Virus record (IMG/VR): IMGVR_UViG_3300047552_000244
Span: 1-34,375 of that record
From: a virus
Reading direction: 5' to 3' (one strand)
Length of the DNA stretch: 34,375 nucleotides
Position numbers and translations under genes: made by a program
Shown: in pieces, positions 23,871-29,983 of the stretch
Layout: every line of letters begins with the position of its first letter
How positions within the stretch are numbered: position 1 is the stretch's first letter
Notes under the pieces: generated by a model
Told to the model about the DNA's origin: nothing
The model's database searches: none
The model's input: only the letters and a program-made list of their open reading frames with translations

Positions 23871-25168
23871 CTTACCGCCGTTTTCTGTTGCCACCTGCGC
23901 TCTGTCAGATCATTCTTCGCCCTGATCGGCATGGCGAATGTCAACGCCAACGCGTCTGCCGTGTCCGGCGAACGCCCCAAGCGTTTCTTTATCTCGTCCT
24001 TGCTCTCCAACTTCATCCTATTCTGCACGTCAAATGAATACGTCGGTGTCACAAGGTCAGACTTCAACGCCTGAATATTTGGCAACTGCCCTACGTTCAC
24101 TATCCACTCGCGCATCTTATCCCACATCTCCATGCGTTTATTCACATAGTGAGGGTTGATCGGAGACGCTCCAAAGTTCACCTCAACAGGCGAATACCCC
24201 AACTGCCTCATTCTGTCGATCACGCCCTCACCGCGCCCAGCGTCAATAAACACCGCGTCAGGCTTGATCCTGTCACATAACGTCGTTAAATGCCCGACAA
24301 GAGCCATGTTATCAACGCCTTTATAGATAATCGGGTCATCAGCCTTCTTCCCGATCCTGACCTGAATAACAGACGAATCATCGCCAAACCTCGCCACGTC
24401 AACGCCAATGATAATAGGATCATGCGTCAACTCAGCAAGGTTATAATTCCGCTTGCATGAGTCCGTCACCATGTCGATTGATATGAGGACATTATCAGAT
24501 GCAGCCGTGAAGTCGCACAGGATCTCTTGACGATATGTCGAGTCTGCCATGACAGAACGGATCTCTGCCATCTCGACCTCTGATATCACGCCGGTCTCAT
24601 CCCCACGATAACACCCAGCCCACCAGTTACTATCCGGCGACATATTCTTTAACGCGTGATTGTATATCTCAAAGAACTGGTTCTGCCCCTTTGGTGTTCC
24701 CATGAACAGACACCAACCATTGCGGTCAGACAACGCCGGACGAATGATCTCAGAGAATAACTCCGGCTTAATCTGTGCGTATTCATCCAGGACGCATCCA
24801 TCGAGATATGTTCCACGAAGCGCGTCAGGGTTGTCAGCACCGAATAGGTATATGCGAGATTTATTAGGCAACTCAACAATGAGATCGCCCTCGCGGTTGA
24901 TTGTTCCGGGGATCGGAGAAGTGTAACGCTTCAAATAATCCCACGCGATCAACTTTGCCTGGCGCAAGAACGGAGCGATATACGCATATCTTCCGTCGGA
25001 AGATGTGTTCATACTCGCCATGCGGATGATGTGATTGATCGCAAGCACCGTCTTGCCTAAGCGTCTGTGTGCGACCAGAACATTAAACCGATGCGATTCT
25101 AATTGTGGGTGAATGATATTTTGAGGAAAGCGGGGCTTATACGGGATAGTTACGATTACTTTTCCCAT
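23867..25168 (-). CDS. terL: Terminase large subunit
   Basis: This 433-residue packaging motor has a Walker A motif AHRRLGKT (residues 33-40), Walker B CVLDEYA (125-131), and a coupling-type motif FMGTPKGQN (155-163). The C-terminal RNase H-like nuclease has GVDVARFGDDSS (D256), AVFIDAGRG (D309) and SPDTADALALTF (D402). It cuts and pumps DNA into the procapsid through the portal. It overlaps the small subunit by 13 bases. It is shorter than T7 gp19 (586), closer to compact terminases, but all key residues are present. Confidence 0.92.
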   Translation of the reverse strand: MGKVIVTIPYKPRFPQNIIHPQLESHRFNVLVAHRRLGKTVLAINHIIRMASMNTSSDGRYAYIAPFLRQAKLIAWDYLKRYTSPIPGTINREGDLIVELPNKSRIYLFGADNPDALRGTYLDGCVLDEYAQIKPELFSEIIRPALSDRNGWCLFMGTPKGQNQFFEIYNHALKNMSPDSNWWAGCYRGDETGVISEVEMAEIRSVMADSTYRQEILCDFTAASDNVLISIDMVTDSCKRNYNLAELTHDPIIIGVDVARFGDDSSVIQVRIGKKADDPIIYKGVDNMALVGHLTTLCDRIKPDAVFIDAGRGEGVIDRMRQLGYSPVEVNFGASPINPHYVNKRMEMWDKMREWIVNVGQLPNIQALKSDLVTPTYSFDVQNRMKLESKDEIKKRLGRSPDTADALALTFAMPIRAKNDLTERRWQQKTAVR

Positions 25169-25419
25169 TGGAGTGATATCACATTGACAGGATTATCTGC
25201 TTGCCCGCCGAGGTTGATGTTCTGTGGGACTGATTTGCCAGCAAGATGCTCTGCGACCTTTATCTTGTCAGAACGCGCTTCACGCGGATCGTTTAAGAAG
25301 GATTCTATAATTTCCCAAGACTTTGAGATAACACGCGCACGCAAGCCCTCGTCGATCAGCGACGGACGACCTGCGCCAGGACGCGCACCACCATTTGTAA
25401 AGCCCTTCTTACCAACCAT
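25156..25419 (-). CDS. terS: Terminase small subunit
   Basis: This 87-residue protein starts MVGKKGFTNGGARPGAGRPS; the GGARPGAGRP basic motif is common at the start of phage small terminases. It is followed by a helical region (ARVISKSWEIIESFLNDPRE, KIKVAEHLAGKSVPQNI). It would recognise viral DNA and recruit the large subunit. It is the first gene of the long late operon, with a promoter-like sequence at 25465-25493. It is short for a small terminase. Confidence 0.75.
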   Translation of the reverse strand: MVGKKGFTNGGARPGAGRPSLIDEGLRARVISKSWEIIESFLNDPREARSDKIKVAEHLAGKSVPQNINLGGQADNPVNVISLQWEK

Positions 25420-25431
25420 ATATGACTGAAA

Positions 25432-25449
25432 TAACTGAATAGTCAGTTA
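25432..25449. repeat. Inverted repeat in terS leader
   Basis: TAACTGA and TCAGTTA are separated by four bases, a perfect 7-base dyad between the predicted start of transcription and the terS ATG. It could be an operator or a small RNA hairpin. Confidence 0.45.
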
Positions 25450-25464
25450 CCCCTCTTCATCAAG

Positions 25465-25493
25465 ATACTATGATAATTCCTCAATAATGTCAA
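25465..25493 (-). promoter_or_regulatory. Sigma70-like promoter for the late operon
   Basis: On the minus strand TTGACA (25493-25488) is followed after exactly 17 bases by TAGTAT (25470-25465). The -35 is perfect and the -10 matches at the critical A2 and T6. It lies 46 bases before the terS start and could drive the terminase-to-fibre operon with host polymerase. Confidence 0.55.
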
Positions 25494-25500
25494 CATAATC

Positions 25501-25647
25501 TTATCTATTTATCAAAGGCACTACAAAATTGATTAAAGCGGAGAGGAGCATGAATGCAGATAGGGCGTAATTGGCTTTAAACGCCTCCAGGAGGCACGAT
25601 AGAAGGAACAGGGATATGACGGCTATGGTGAAGGGGTTGTGTGGCAT
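25501..25647 (-). CDS. Two-helix membrane protein, holin candidate
   Basis: This 48-residue frame has AAGGA six bases before the ATG. It starts MPHNPFTIAVISLFLLSCLL (first helix), then EAFKANYA as a short charged turn, then ALSAFMLLSALINFVVPLI (second helix) and ends NR. Two short transmembrane helices with a tiny loop fit a class II holin. The position just before terS mirrors the T7 holin gene 17.5 before gene 18. Holin function is inferred from topology and location. The protein is shorter than T7 gp17.5 (67 residues). Confidence 0.6.
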   Translation of the reverse strand: MPHNPFTIAVISLFLLSCLLEAFKANYALSAFMLLSALINFVVPLINR

Positions 25648-25756
25648 TACTGATCCTTTCTGAGCATTGGTCGTTGTAGATACATTTCCGGCATTTCTCT
25701 TGTGATGGTTTGAGGCATTGATCGACTTTAAAGTTAGCGCGTGATTTAATGCCCAT
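25577..25756 (-). CDS. Small cysteine-rich protein
   Basis: This 59-residue frame has CGGAG upstream of its ATG. It starts MGIKSRANFKVDQCLKPSQE and has a four-cysteine cluster (C14, C22, C25, C31; KCRKCIYNDQC) that could bind zinc. Residues after about 38 are read from the same DNA as the membrane protein in another frame and look less natural (Pro/His-rich). It overlaps that gene by 71 bases. The N-terminal part is convincing; the end is doubtful. Confidence 0.4.
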   Translation of the reverse strand: MGIKSRANFKVDQCLKPSQEKCRKCIYNDQCSERISNATQPLHHSRHIPVPSIVPPGGV

Positions 25757-25871
25757 GAGGTATCTCCGATATGCGGATGATTTCGCCGTTAAAGATGCGG
25801 AGGATGTCAGAGATTAGGGCCATCTCCTGATCCGTGAAGCCGTGGTGTAATTGCCATTGTTTTTTGGTCAT
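25746..25871 (-). CDS. Short hypothetical protein
   Basis: This 41-residue frame starts MTKKQWQLHHGFTDQEMALI and continues as a helical, hydrophobic-polar sequence (SDILRIFNGEIIRISEIPHG). No ribosome site is seen before its ATG, which abuts the repeat array. It overlaps the cysteine-rich frame by 11 bases. It may be a real small gene or chance. Confidence 0.3.
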   Translation of the reverse strand: MTKKQWQLHHGFTDQEMALISDILRIFNGEIIRISEIPHGH

Positions 25872-25872
25872 A

Positions 25873-26121
25873 GGAAACGAGGAAACGAATTTTTTGCAAA
25901 CGTTCTATATTTCATACCACACATATGTGCTATATGCTATATATACATCATGTATATTTAAAAATAATTCATTTCGTCTATGTTTTTTAACAGAACACTA
26001 TACAAACAAGTAAGTTACAACGAAACCGATTCGTTTCCATTTCGTTTCCTTCGTTTCCATTTTTTTTGAGTTCGTTTCCATTTTATTCATCAAAACTAAC
26101 GTTCGTTTCGTGTTCATTTCC
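25873..26121. repeat. Iterated TTCGTTTCC repeats flanking an AT-rich segment, candidate origin
   Basis: TTCGTTTCC occurs at 26030, 26041, 26050 and 26071, with near copies TTCGTTTCG at 26102 and TTCATTTCC at 26113. Inverted copies GGAAACGA/GGAAACGAA lie at 25873 and 25881. Spacings of 11, 9, 21, 31 and 11 bases keep the copies roughly on one helix face. Between the two groups is about 140 bases of very AT-rich DNA. The array adjoins the SF3 helicase gene. An origin of replication is inferred; a repressor-binding array is the alternative. Confidence 0.55.
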
Positions 26122-27429
26122 TTCAAAACCCATCTGTCTTAGGCCATTATCATAGGTATTCTGTGACAAGTATGATATGTTTGGCCATGCGGCCTCGCGA
26201 TCCCCGGTTGTCATCTGGTAATCGAATTTAGTATATTTTTTATATGTGTTGAAGAACCTACGGTTAAATCGTCTGAAGGCTGGGGAATGGTGTCCGTGGT
26301 TCTTCGCCCACTCTTTAAATGATGAGTATAGTCCTGACTTTGTGATCGCTGTGGTTGGAGACTTCAAGTTGATATTGGTTGAGACGAACGCCATGATTGG
26401 GTTATTATCGATCCTGACCTCTGATATGTTGTTGAGCATGTCTTTGTTATCAGAGAACCCTTGTTTTATGAGCCTTCTGTACCCGAGAACAGCCCAACGG
26501 AATATGCCAGCGAGTTCAACCTTGAGTTTATTTTTAAGTTCCGTGTCCTGGCTTCCATTGGAGAACTCGACTTCAAAGGGTATCAGGATCATGCGCCGAT
26601 AGAAGGCGTTGGATGCGTCATCAATGGCAGGGAACTCATTAAGGCAGTAGATAAGTTTGCAGAATGGGCTTGTTGTATAGGCTGAAATGAATTTCTCATT
26701 GAACAGGATCGGCTCTCCAGAGGTTATCTTACGGAACGTTTCTTCAAACTTCTCTGCGTTTCTTGGGAGGTCAGAGTCTATATTTATAAACTTATTTAAT
26801 ATATTACAGCGCAGGACTGGATTTGCAAGGTGTTCAAGAGACACGGACGATATGTTTTGAGTGCCGAACACAGAGGCGATGGTCTCTGAGAACACAGACT
26901 TCCCGTTTGATCCTGAACCTATAAGGAAGAGGGCTTTTTCATGTTTACACGACCTTGTGAGACAATACCCGGCAAACTCTTGGAGGAGGTCTTTCTTGTT
27001 TTGGTCGCAACCCGTGACATCATTGAGGAACTTATCCCATAGAGGAGAGAATATACATTCTTTATATTTATATGGTATTTGTATTGTAATTTTATAGTCT
27101 GGTGAATGGTTGGCAAACGTGTCTGATCTTATGTCGTATAATCCATCTTGGAAGTTGAATATCCCCTCTGGGTTGATCTGACTCTCTGGGACAGCCACTA
27201 ATGCGCTTATATTGAGAATTACGTCTTGACGCTTAGACGGCGAGAGCGTCTTTCCTACCTCGTCGTCAATTATCATCTGGTGGAGTTCGTGGTTGCATTT
27301 ACCATAAGCGATACATGAATATACCCCATGACGATAAATGTAAATCCTGCCGAGTTCTTGGACAGATATGAATTGATTCTCCGCGCATAACTTCTTTGCG
27401 AGAGTCAACGTCTTTTCTTCTTTTGTCAT
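26083..27429 (-). CDS. P4/D5-type superfamily 3 DNA helicase
   Basis: This 448-residue protein has AAGGATCTT upstream of its ATG. The N-terminal D5-like region (EGIFNFQDGLYDIRSDTFAN, LLQEFAGYCLTRSCKHEKAL) leads into an SF3 AAA+ core: Walker A GSGSNGKSVF (171-180), Walker B-like NKFINIDSDL (212-221), motif C KLIYCLNEFPAI (258-269) and Arg finger FYRRMILIPF (277-286). It is a hexameric replicative helicase. The archaeo-eukaryotic primase half found in P4 alpha is absent, so priming must come from elsewhere. It lies beside the repeat array at 25873-26121 and downstream of a structured RNA and terminator. Confidence 0.85.
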   Translation of the reverse strand: MTKEEKTLTLAKKLCAENQFISVQELGRIYIYRHGVYSCIAYGKCNHELHQMIIDDEVGKTLSPSKRQDVILNISALVAVPESQINPEGIFNFQDGLYDIRSDTFANHSPDYKITIQIPYKYKECIFSPLWDKFLNDVTGCDQNKKDLLQEFAGYCLTRSCKHEKALFLIGSGSNGKSVFSETIASVFGTQNISSVSLEHLANPVLRCNILNKFINIDSDLPRNAEKFEETFRKITSGEPILFNEKFISAYTTSPFCKLIYCLNEFPAIDDASNAFYRRMILIPFEVEFSNGSQDTELKNKLKVELAGIFRWAVLGYRRLIKQGFSDNKDMLNNISEVRIDNNPIMAFVSTNINLKSPTTAITKSGLYSSFKEWAKNHGHHSPAFRRFNRRFFNTYKKYTKFDYQMTTGDREAAWPNISYLSQNTYDNGLRQMGFEGNEHETNVSFDE

Positions 27430-27464
27430 AAGATCCTTAATGGGTTCGGGAATTGCACCCGACC

Positions 27465-27493
27465 TTGCTAATTAGTGGAGCTGTGCCTATTAC
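27465..27493 (+). promoter_or_regulatory. Possible plus-strand promoter for a small RNA
   Basis: TTGCTA (27465-27470) and TATTAC (27488-27493) are 17 bases apart, each matching four of six consensus bases. Transcription would run into the structured element and terminator at 27512-27613. The matches are modest. Confidence 0.25.
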
Positions 27494-27511
27494 ACCAACC
27501 CAGAAATAAGA

Positions 27512-27572
27512 GTCTCCACGCTGCCGTGAGAAGGCACGGCATGAAAATAGTAGGAGCTATTAACGTGGAGAC
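27512..27572 (+). ncRNA. Three-way-junction RNA element
   Basis: A closing stem GTCTCCACG (27512-27520) / CGTGGAGAC (27564-27572) encloses two perfect hairpins, TGCCGTG-AGAAGG-CACGGCA (27522-27541) and AATAG-TAGGAG-CTATT (27546-27561). On the plus strand both loops carry GGA/AGG motifs. On the minus strand they carry CCU-rich loops and lie in the helicase leader. It could be a plus-strand small RNA ended by the adjacent terminator or a cis element for the helicase gene. Strand is uncertain. No known RNA family is recognised. Confidence 0.45.
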
Positions 27573-27613
27573 AAAAAAGCACATTCTCCGACGTGGAAAA
27601 TGTGCTTAATTTT
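27573..27613 (-). terminator. Strong intrinsic terminator, possibly bidirectional
   Basis: AAGCACATT (27577-27585) and AATGTGCTT (27599-27607) form a perfect 9-base stem with a 13-base loop. On the minus strand the stem runs into six consecutive U residues, a classic rho-independent terminator at the end of the recombination operon (29735-27679). On the plus strand it is followed by AATTTTAAT, weaker. Confidence 0.75.
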
Positions 27614-27678
27614 AATGACTAATTGCATGGCCTTCTCCATATTGTTGCCAGTTACTATGCTGGCACAGATATCTTACA

Positions 27679-27813
27679 TCAACTCTTCGCCTTGTCAACC
27701 CACATGACCGATATGGGCAAGACCTGTGACTTCAGCCTGTCGGATCGTTTCCGGCAACGATGGAGTTCCATAAATCGCAGGGTCTTACCGCAATACTTAC
27801 ATTTCGACATCAT
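27679..27813 (-). CDS. Small zinc-finger protein
   Basis: This 44-residue frame overlaps the end of the nuclease gene by 17 bases. It starts MMSKCKYCGKTLRFMELHRC, a compact C-x2-C...H-x-C zinc site (C5, C8, H18, C20), then a basic stretch (RKRSDRLKSQ). It is the last gene before the strong terminator. A nucleic-acid-binding role in the recombination operon is plausible but inferred. Confidence 0.55.
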   Translation of the reverse strand: MMSKCKYCGKTLRFMELHRCRKRSDRLKSQVLPISVMWVDKAKS

Positions 27814-28174
27814 TCAGCCTACTATAACAATGGTCAAGGATAAGCCTCTTGACCTCACGCCCGGACTGGACGAGCCAGAAAAAGACGTGTGGGTGCTTGC
27901 CGTCGTACTTCGCCTTGAACGCCTTCTGTGTGTCACTTAACACGGCCTTCCTGTCATCGCGTTTACATTCAATGAACGCTCCGCATAGGCCACGATCCTT
28001 GCCGGTGAATAGACAGAGAAAATCATACGTCCCAGGACGGCAGCCGTTTATATGAATCCCCTCGGAATGGATAGATCCGCTGTTAAGGCGTTCGTGCCAG
28101 ACCACATCCCCCGCCAGTTCGAGACTGGCGAGGGAGATGGCTACGTCTTTTTTAACGCGACCTTCTGGGGTCAT
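27797..28174 (-). CDS. VRR-NUC-like nuclease
   Basis: This 125-residue protein starts MTPEGRVKKDVAISLASLEL and has a PD-(D/E)XK arrangement: WHERLNSGS, RPGTYDFLCLF (D51), GAFIECKRDD (E69, K71) and LSDTQKAFKAKY (Q83). This matches the VRR-NUC family, whose members resolve or trim branched DNA. The start overlaps the upstream stop (TAATG). With the ATPase and DUF669-like genes it forms a recombination/repair operon. Confidence 0.72.
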   Translation of the reverse strand: MTPEGRVKKDVAISLASLELAGDVVWHERLNSGSIHSEGIHINGCRPGTYDFLCLFTGKDRGLCGAFIECKRDDRKAVLSDTQKAFKAKYDGKHPHVFFWLVQSGREVKRLILDHCYSRLNDVEM

Positions 28175-28629
28175 TATTCATCCCACTTGACATCAGCGGG
28201 GTTGGACACGCCGCCGGGGTTGACCTGGCTTAACTTGGCAGACTTCTCGAAGTTATAGTCAGCGACATTGGCATAGTGACCATTGTGAACCACATTTACA
28301 TACGCCTGGCGACCGATCCAGCGGTCGGTGTCGATCTCAATGTTGCCTTTATACTCCTCACCGATAGCCTTGAGAAACAGGCGTGTGGCAAAGAATCCCC
28401 TCCAAGTCGGATCAAGGCTCAATCTCTGGAGCATGGTGCGTCCGAGTTCATCGCCAATGGCGACTTCAAGTTTGACGCAAACGGTGTTCTCGTCCAGAAC
28501 CATCTTGCCTGGTGCGTTGGTGCTATCAAATACATCAACGACCTGCATGAGGTGTTCACCCTGTGACGGACTCTCGAACTTCTTCTGTTCGGGTTCATTG
28601 GAGTCGATGTTCATTCTGCGCTTGACCAT
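28174..28629 (-). CDS. DUF669-like / possible ssDNA-binding protein
   Basis: This 151-residue protein starts MVKRRMNIDSNEPEQKKFES. GEHLMQVVDVFDSTNAPGKM, GFFATRLFLKAIGEEYKG and WIGRQAYVNVVHNGHYANVA resemble DUF669-type phage proteins that accompany Sak4/RecA-like ATPases and behave as single-strand-binding partners. The acidic C-terminus (NPADVKWDE) also fits that role. Assignment is by pattern and neighbours; biochemical function is inferred. Confidence 0.6.
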   Translation of the reverse strand: MVKRRMNIDSNEPEQKKFESPSQGEHLMQVVDVFDSTNAPGKMVLDENTVCVKLEVAIGDELGRTMLQRLSLDPTWRGFFATRLFLKAIGEEYKGNIEIDTDRWIGRQAYVNVVHNGHYANVADYNFEKSAKLSQVNPGGVSNPADVKWDE

Positions 28630-28630
28630 G

Positions 28631-29533
28631 TTATTTCCCCTTCTTGGTTGCCACCGGCTGTGCCGTGACGGGTTTATTGATTGCGTTCAACTTGGCCTCG
28701 AAATAGGCGATGCCTTTGATAGCCTGTTCCTGGGTCAACTCAGACCATTCATCGATGTCAAACTTCTTCTGGAGTTTCTCGACCTCATCGACCGTTATGT
28801 TAAGAGCATTGACCAGAGTCTCGATCCTTGCGACCTGCTCTGCCGTTGCCAACGGGAGAGGAACGACCTCTGCCTCAATAACGCCCTGTCCGTAGAGTTC
28901 CGCGAACTTGGTGTATTCGAGTGGGAACACGGAGTTCCCAGGAAGGCTATCGATCCGCGACTTCTTGACAATGAAGTTCTTCCCGACAATCTCGATCCAT
29001 AAGTCCAAGAGGTACTCAAGTTTCTCATAACCATCGAAGGTTGTCCCGGCAGATGCGATCTCTTTGCCAGTTCTGACCCACTTCTCTTTGCTGTGGCATA
29101 TAAGAATGATGTTCATGTCGAGTTTCTCAAGCCACCGCATGAGTTGTTTTGTTGGCTTCTGGGCTTCCTTTTTGTCTCGACCAAAGTCAGACCCGACCTT
29201 CTCTTCAGCCTTTGCAGCCTCCAACATATAGAGGTAACTGAAAGAGTCGATGATAAGGGTCTTGTAATCGTGCTTCTCGGTGATAAGAGCCTTGACCTGT
29301 TCAATAACAACGTCAAACTCCTGTGCGCCGTCCTCCTTCCCGAGATAAGCCCCACCAACGGCCTTGAGCTTGGCCTGGTACTGGGGACGGGTTGCTCCCC
29401 CTTCCGCATCGATCAGATACGGCTTTGGGAACGAAAGGGCAAAGAACGTCTTTCCTACGCCTGATGCACCGCTAATCAGGAACTTTGGTTTTGAGGGCTT
29501 CACGTCCTCGGGTGCTTTTGCCTTTAACGACAT
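28631..29533 (-). CDS. RecA-like ATPase (Sak4/AAA_24 type)
   Basis: This 300-residue protein starts MSLKAKAPEDVKPSKPKFLI after AGGAGG. It has Walker A SGASGVGKTFF (residues 21-31), the strand LIDAEGGATRP, Walker B YKTLIIDSFSYLY and the ILICHSKEKWVR segment. These are the hallmarks of phage AAA_24/Sak4 ATPases, single-domain relatives of RecA used in annealing or recombination. The C-terminal third is a charged helical region (ITVDEVEKLQKKFDIDEW). It heads an operon with the DUF669-like and VRR-NUC-like genes. Confidence 0.78.
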   Translation of the reverse strand: MSLKAKAPEDVKPSKPKFLISGASGVGKTFFALSFPKPYLIDAEGGATRPQYQAKLKAVGGAYLGKEDGAQEFDVVIEQVKALITEKHDYKTLIIDSFSYLYMLEAAKAEEKVGSDFGRDKKEAQKPTKQLMRWLEKLDMNIILICHSKEKWVRTGKEIASAGTTFDGYEKLEYLLDLWIEIVGKNFIVKKSRIDSLPGNSVFPLEYTKFAELYGQGVIEAEVVPLPLATAEQVARIETLVNALNITVDEVEKLQKKFDIDEWSELTQEQAIKGIAYFEAKLNAINKPVTAQPVATKKGK

Positions 29534-29573
29534 ACATACCTCCTATTTTACCCGAATTACGGGCGTAGCCATT

Positions 29574-29735
29574 TTAAACGGACTTGGCAACCGTCTTGTT
29601 TTCGAGATACTCTTTGAGAGCCTCATTGACCTGGAACTTCTTAGACACGCCGGACTTTTTGTATCTGGCCTCAAGCGCGTCATCCAACCACTTCTCGATC
29701 TCGACTGTCATAACCTTTGTTTTCGGCAGAACCAT
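29574..29735 (-). CDS. Ribbon-helix-helix regulator
   Basis: This 53-residue frame has AAGGAGG four bases before its ATG. The sequence MVLPKTKVMTVEIEKWLDDA, then YKKSGVSKKFQVNEALKEYL, has the beta strand, helix, turn and helix of an Arc/CopG-type DNA-binding protein. It is the first substantial gene of the leftward early operon, 40 bases before the RecA-like ATPase. It may bind the nearby divergent promoter region (29840-29984). Autoregulation is inferred. Confidence 0.75.
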   Translation of the reverse strand: MVLPKTKVMTVEIEKWLDDALEARYKKSGVSKKFQVNEALKEYLENKTVAKSV

Positions 29736-29748
29736 ATATCCTCCTTGA

Positions 29749-29838
29749 TTAGCAAAAGACCCTTAATAGTTTCCATGATCCATTGACAAGCCCGTATTCC
29801 TTGACGACGCGGCCTTCCCTAACAATGCGTGTTTTCAT
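29749..29838 (-). CDS. Short leader protein of the leftward operon
   Basis: This 29-residue frame starts MKTRIVREGRVVKEYGLVNG after AGGAGG. A longer in-frame start at 29943 would lie upstream of the predicted promoter and has no ribosome site, so I reject it. The protein is small and basic, ending SWKLLRVFC. It sits about 15 bases after the predicted transcription start. It could be a small regulator or a leader peptide. Confidence 0.5.
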   Translation of the reverse strand: MKTRIVREGRVVKEYGLVNGSWKLLRVFC

Positions 29839-29859
29839 AACCACCTCCTGATAGTCAAC

Positions 29860-29888
29860 AATATAAAGGAAGCCATCGAAAAAGTCAA
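29860..29888 (-). promoter_or_regulatory. Strong sigma70-like promoter, leftward
   Basis: On the minus strand TTGACT (29888-29883), 17 bases, then TATATT (29865-29860). Both boxes match five of six consensus bases. It would start transcription near 29853, just before the AGGAGG of the 29-residue gene, driving the regulator-recombination operon. Confidence 0.7.
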
Positions 29889-29913
29889 GGAAATACTTTG
29901 CGAATATTTTTTC

Positions 29914-29954
29914 AAGATTATTTCTTGACATGCGCCACTCCATCTGATAATCTT
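29914..29954 (+). promoter_or_regulatory. Rightward promoter with overlapping dyad operator
   Basis: TTGACA (29925-29930) is followed by GATAAT after 15 bases or TAATCT after 17 bases, giving a plausible rightward promoter for the endolysin operon. A perfect 8-base inverted repeat, AAGATTAT (29914-29921) and ATAATCTT (29947-29954), brackets it with a 33-base centre-to-centre distance, about three helical turns. A regulator bound to both halves would block the promoter. Confidence 0.55.
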
Positions 29955-29983
29955 AAACCATCGGAATTAGGAGGCCGATACAA

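Noticed and set aside
25998-26081. 27-residue minus-strand frame with repeated MET-K/N units
   Set aside because: The MET repeats are simply the TTCGTTTCC iterons read as codons. There is no ribosome site, so I treat the region as a repeat array, not a gene.
27441-27502. A functional tRNA gene
   Set aside because: The acceptor stem is only five or six pairs, the anticodon arm does not form with a U33 and a valid anticodon, and the length is 62 bases. It is kept only as a tRNA-like structure.
27430-27678. A CRISPR array suggested by several short repeats
   Set aside because: The repeats are inverted and form nested hairpins with no regular spacer units.
29749-29943. 64-residue version of the leader protein
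   Set aside because: Its start lies upstream of the strong leftward promoter and lacks a ribosome site. The ATG at 29838 has AGGAGG.
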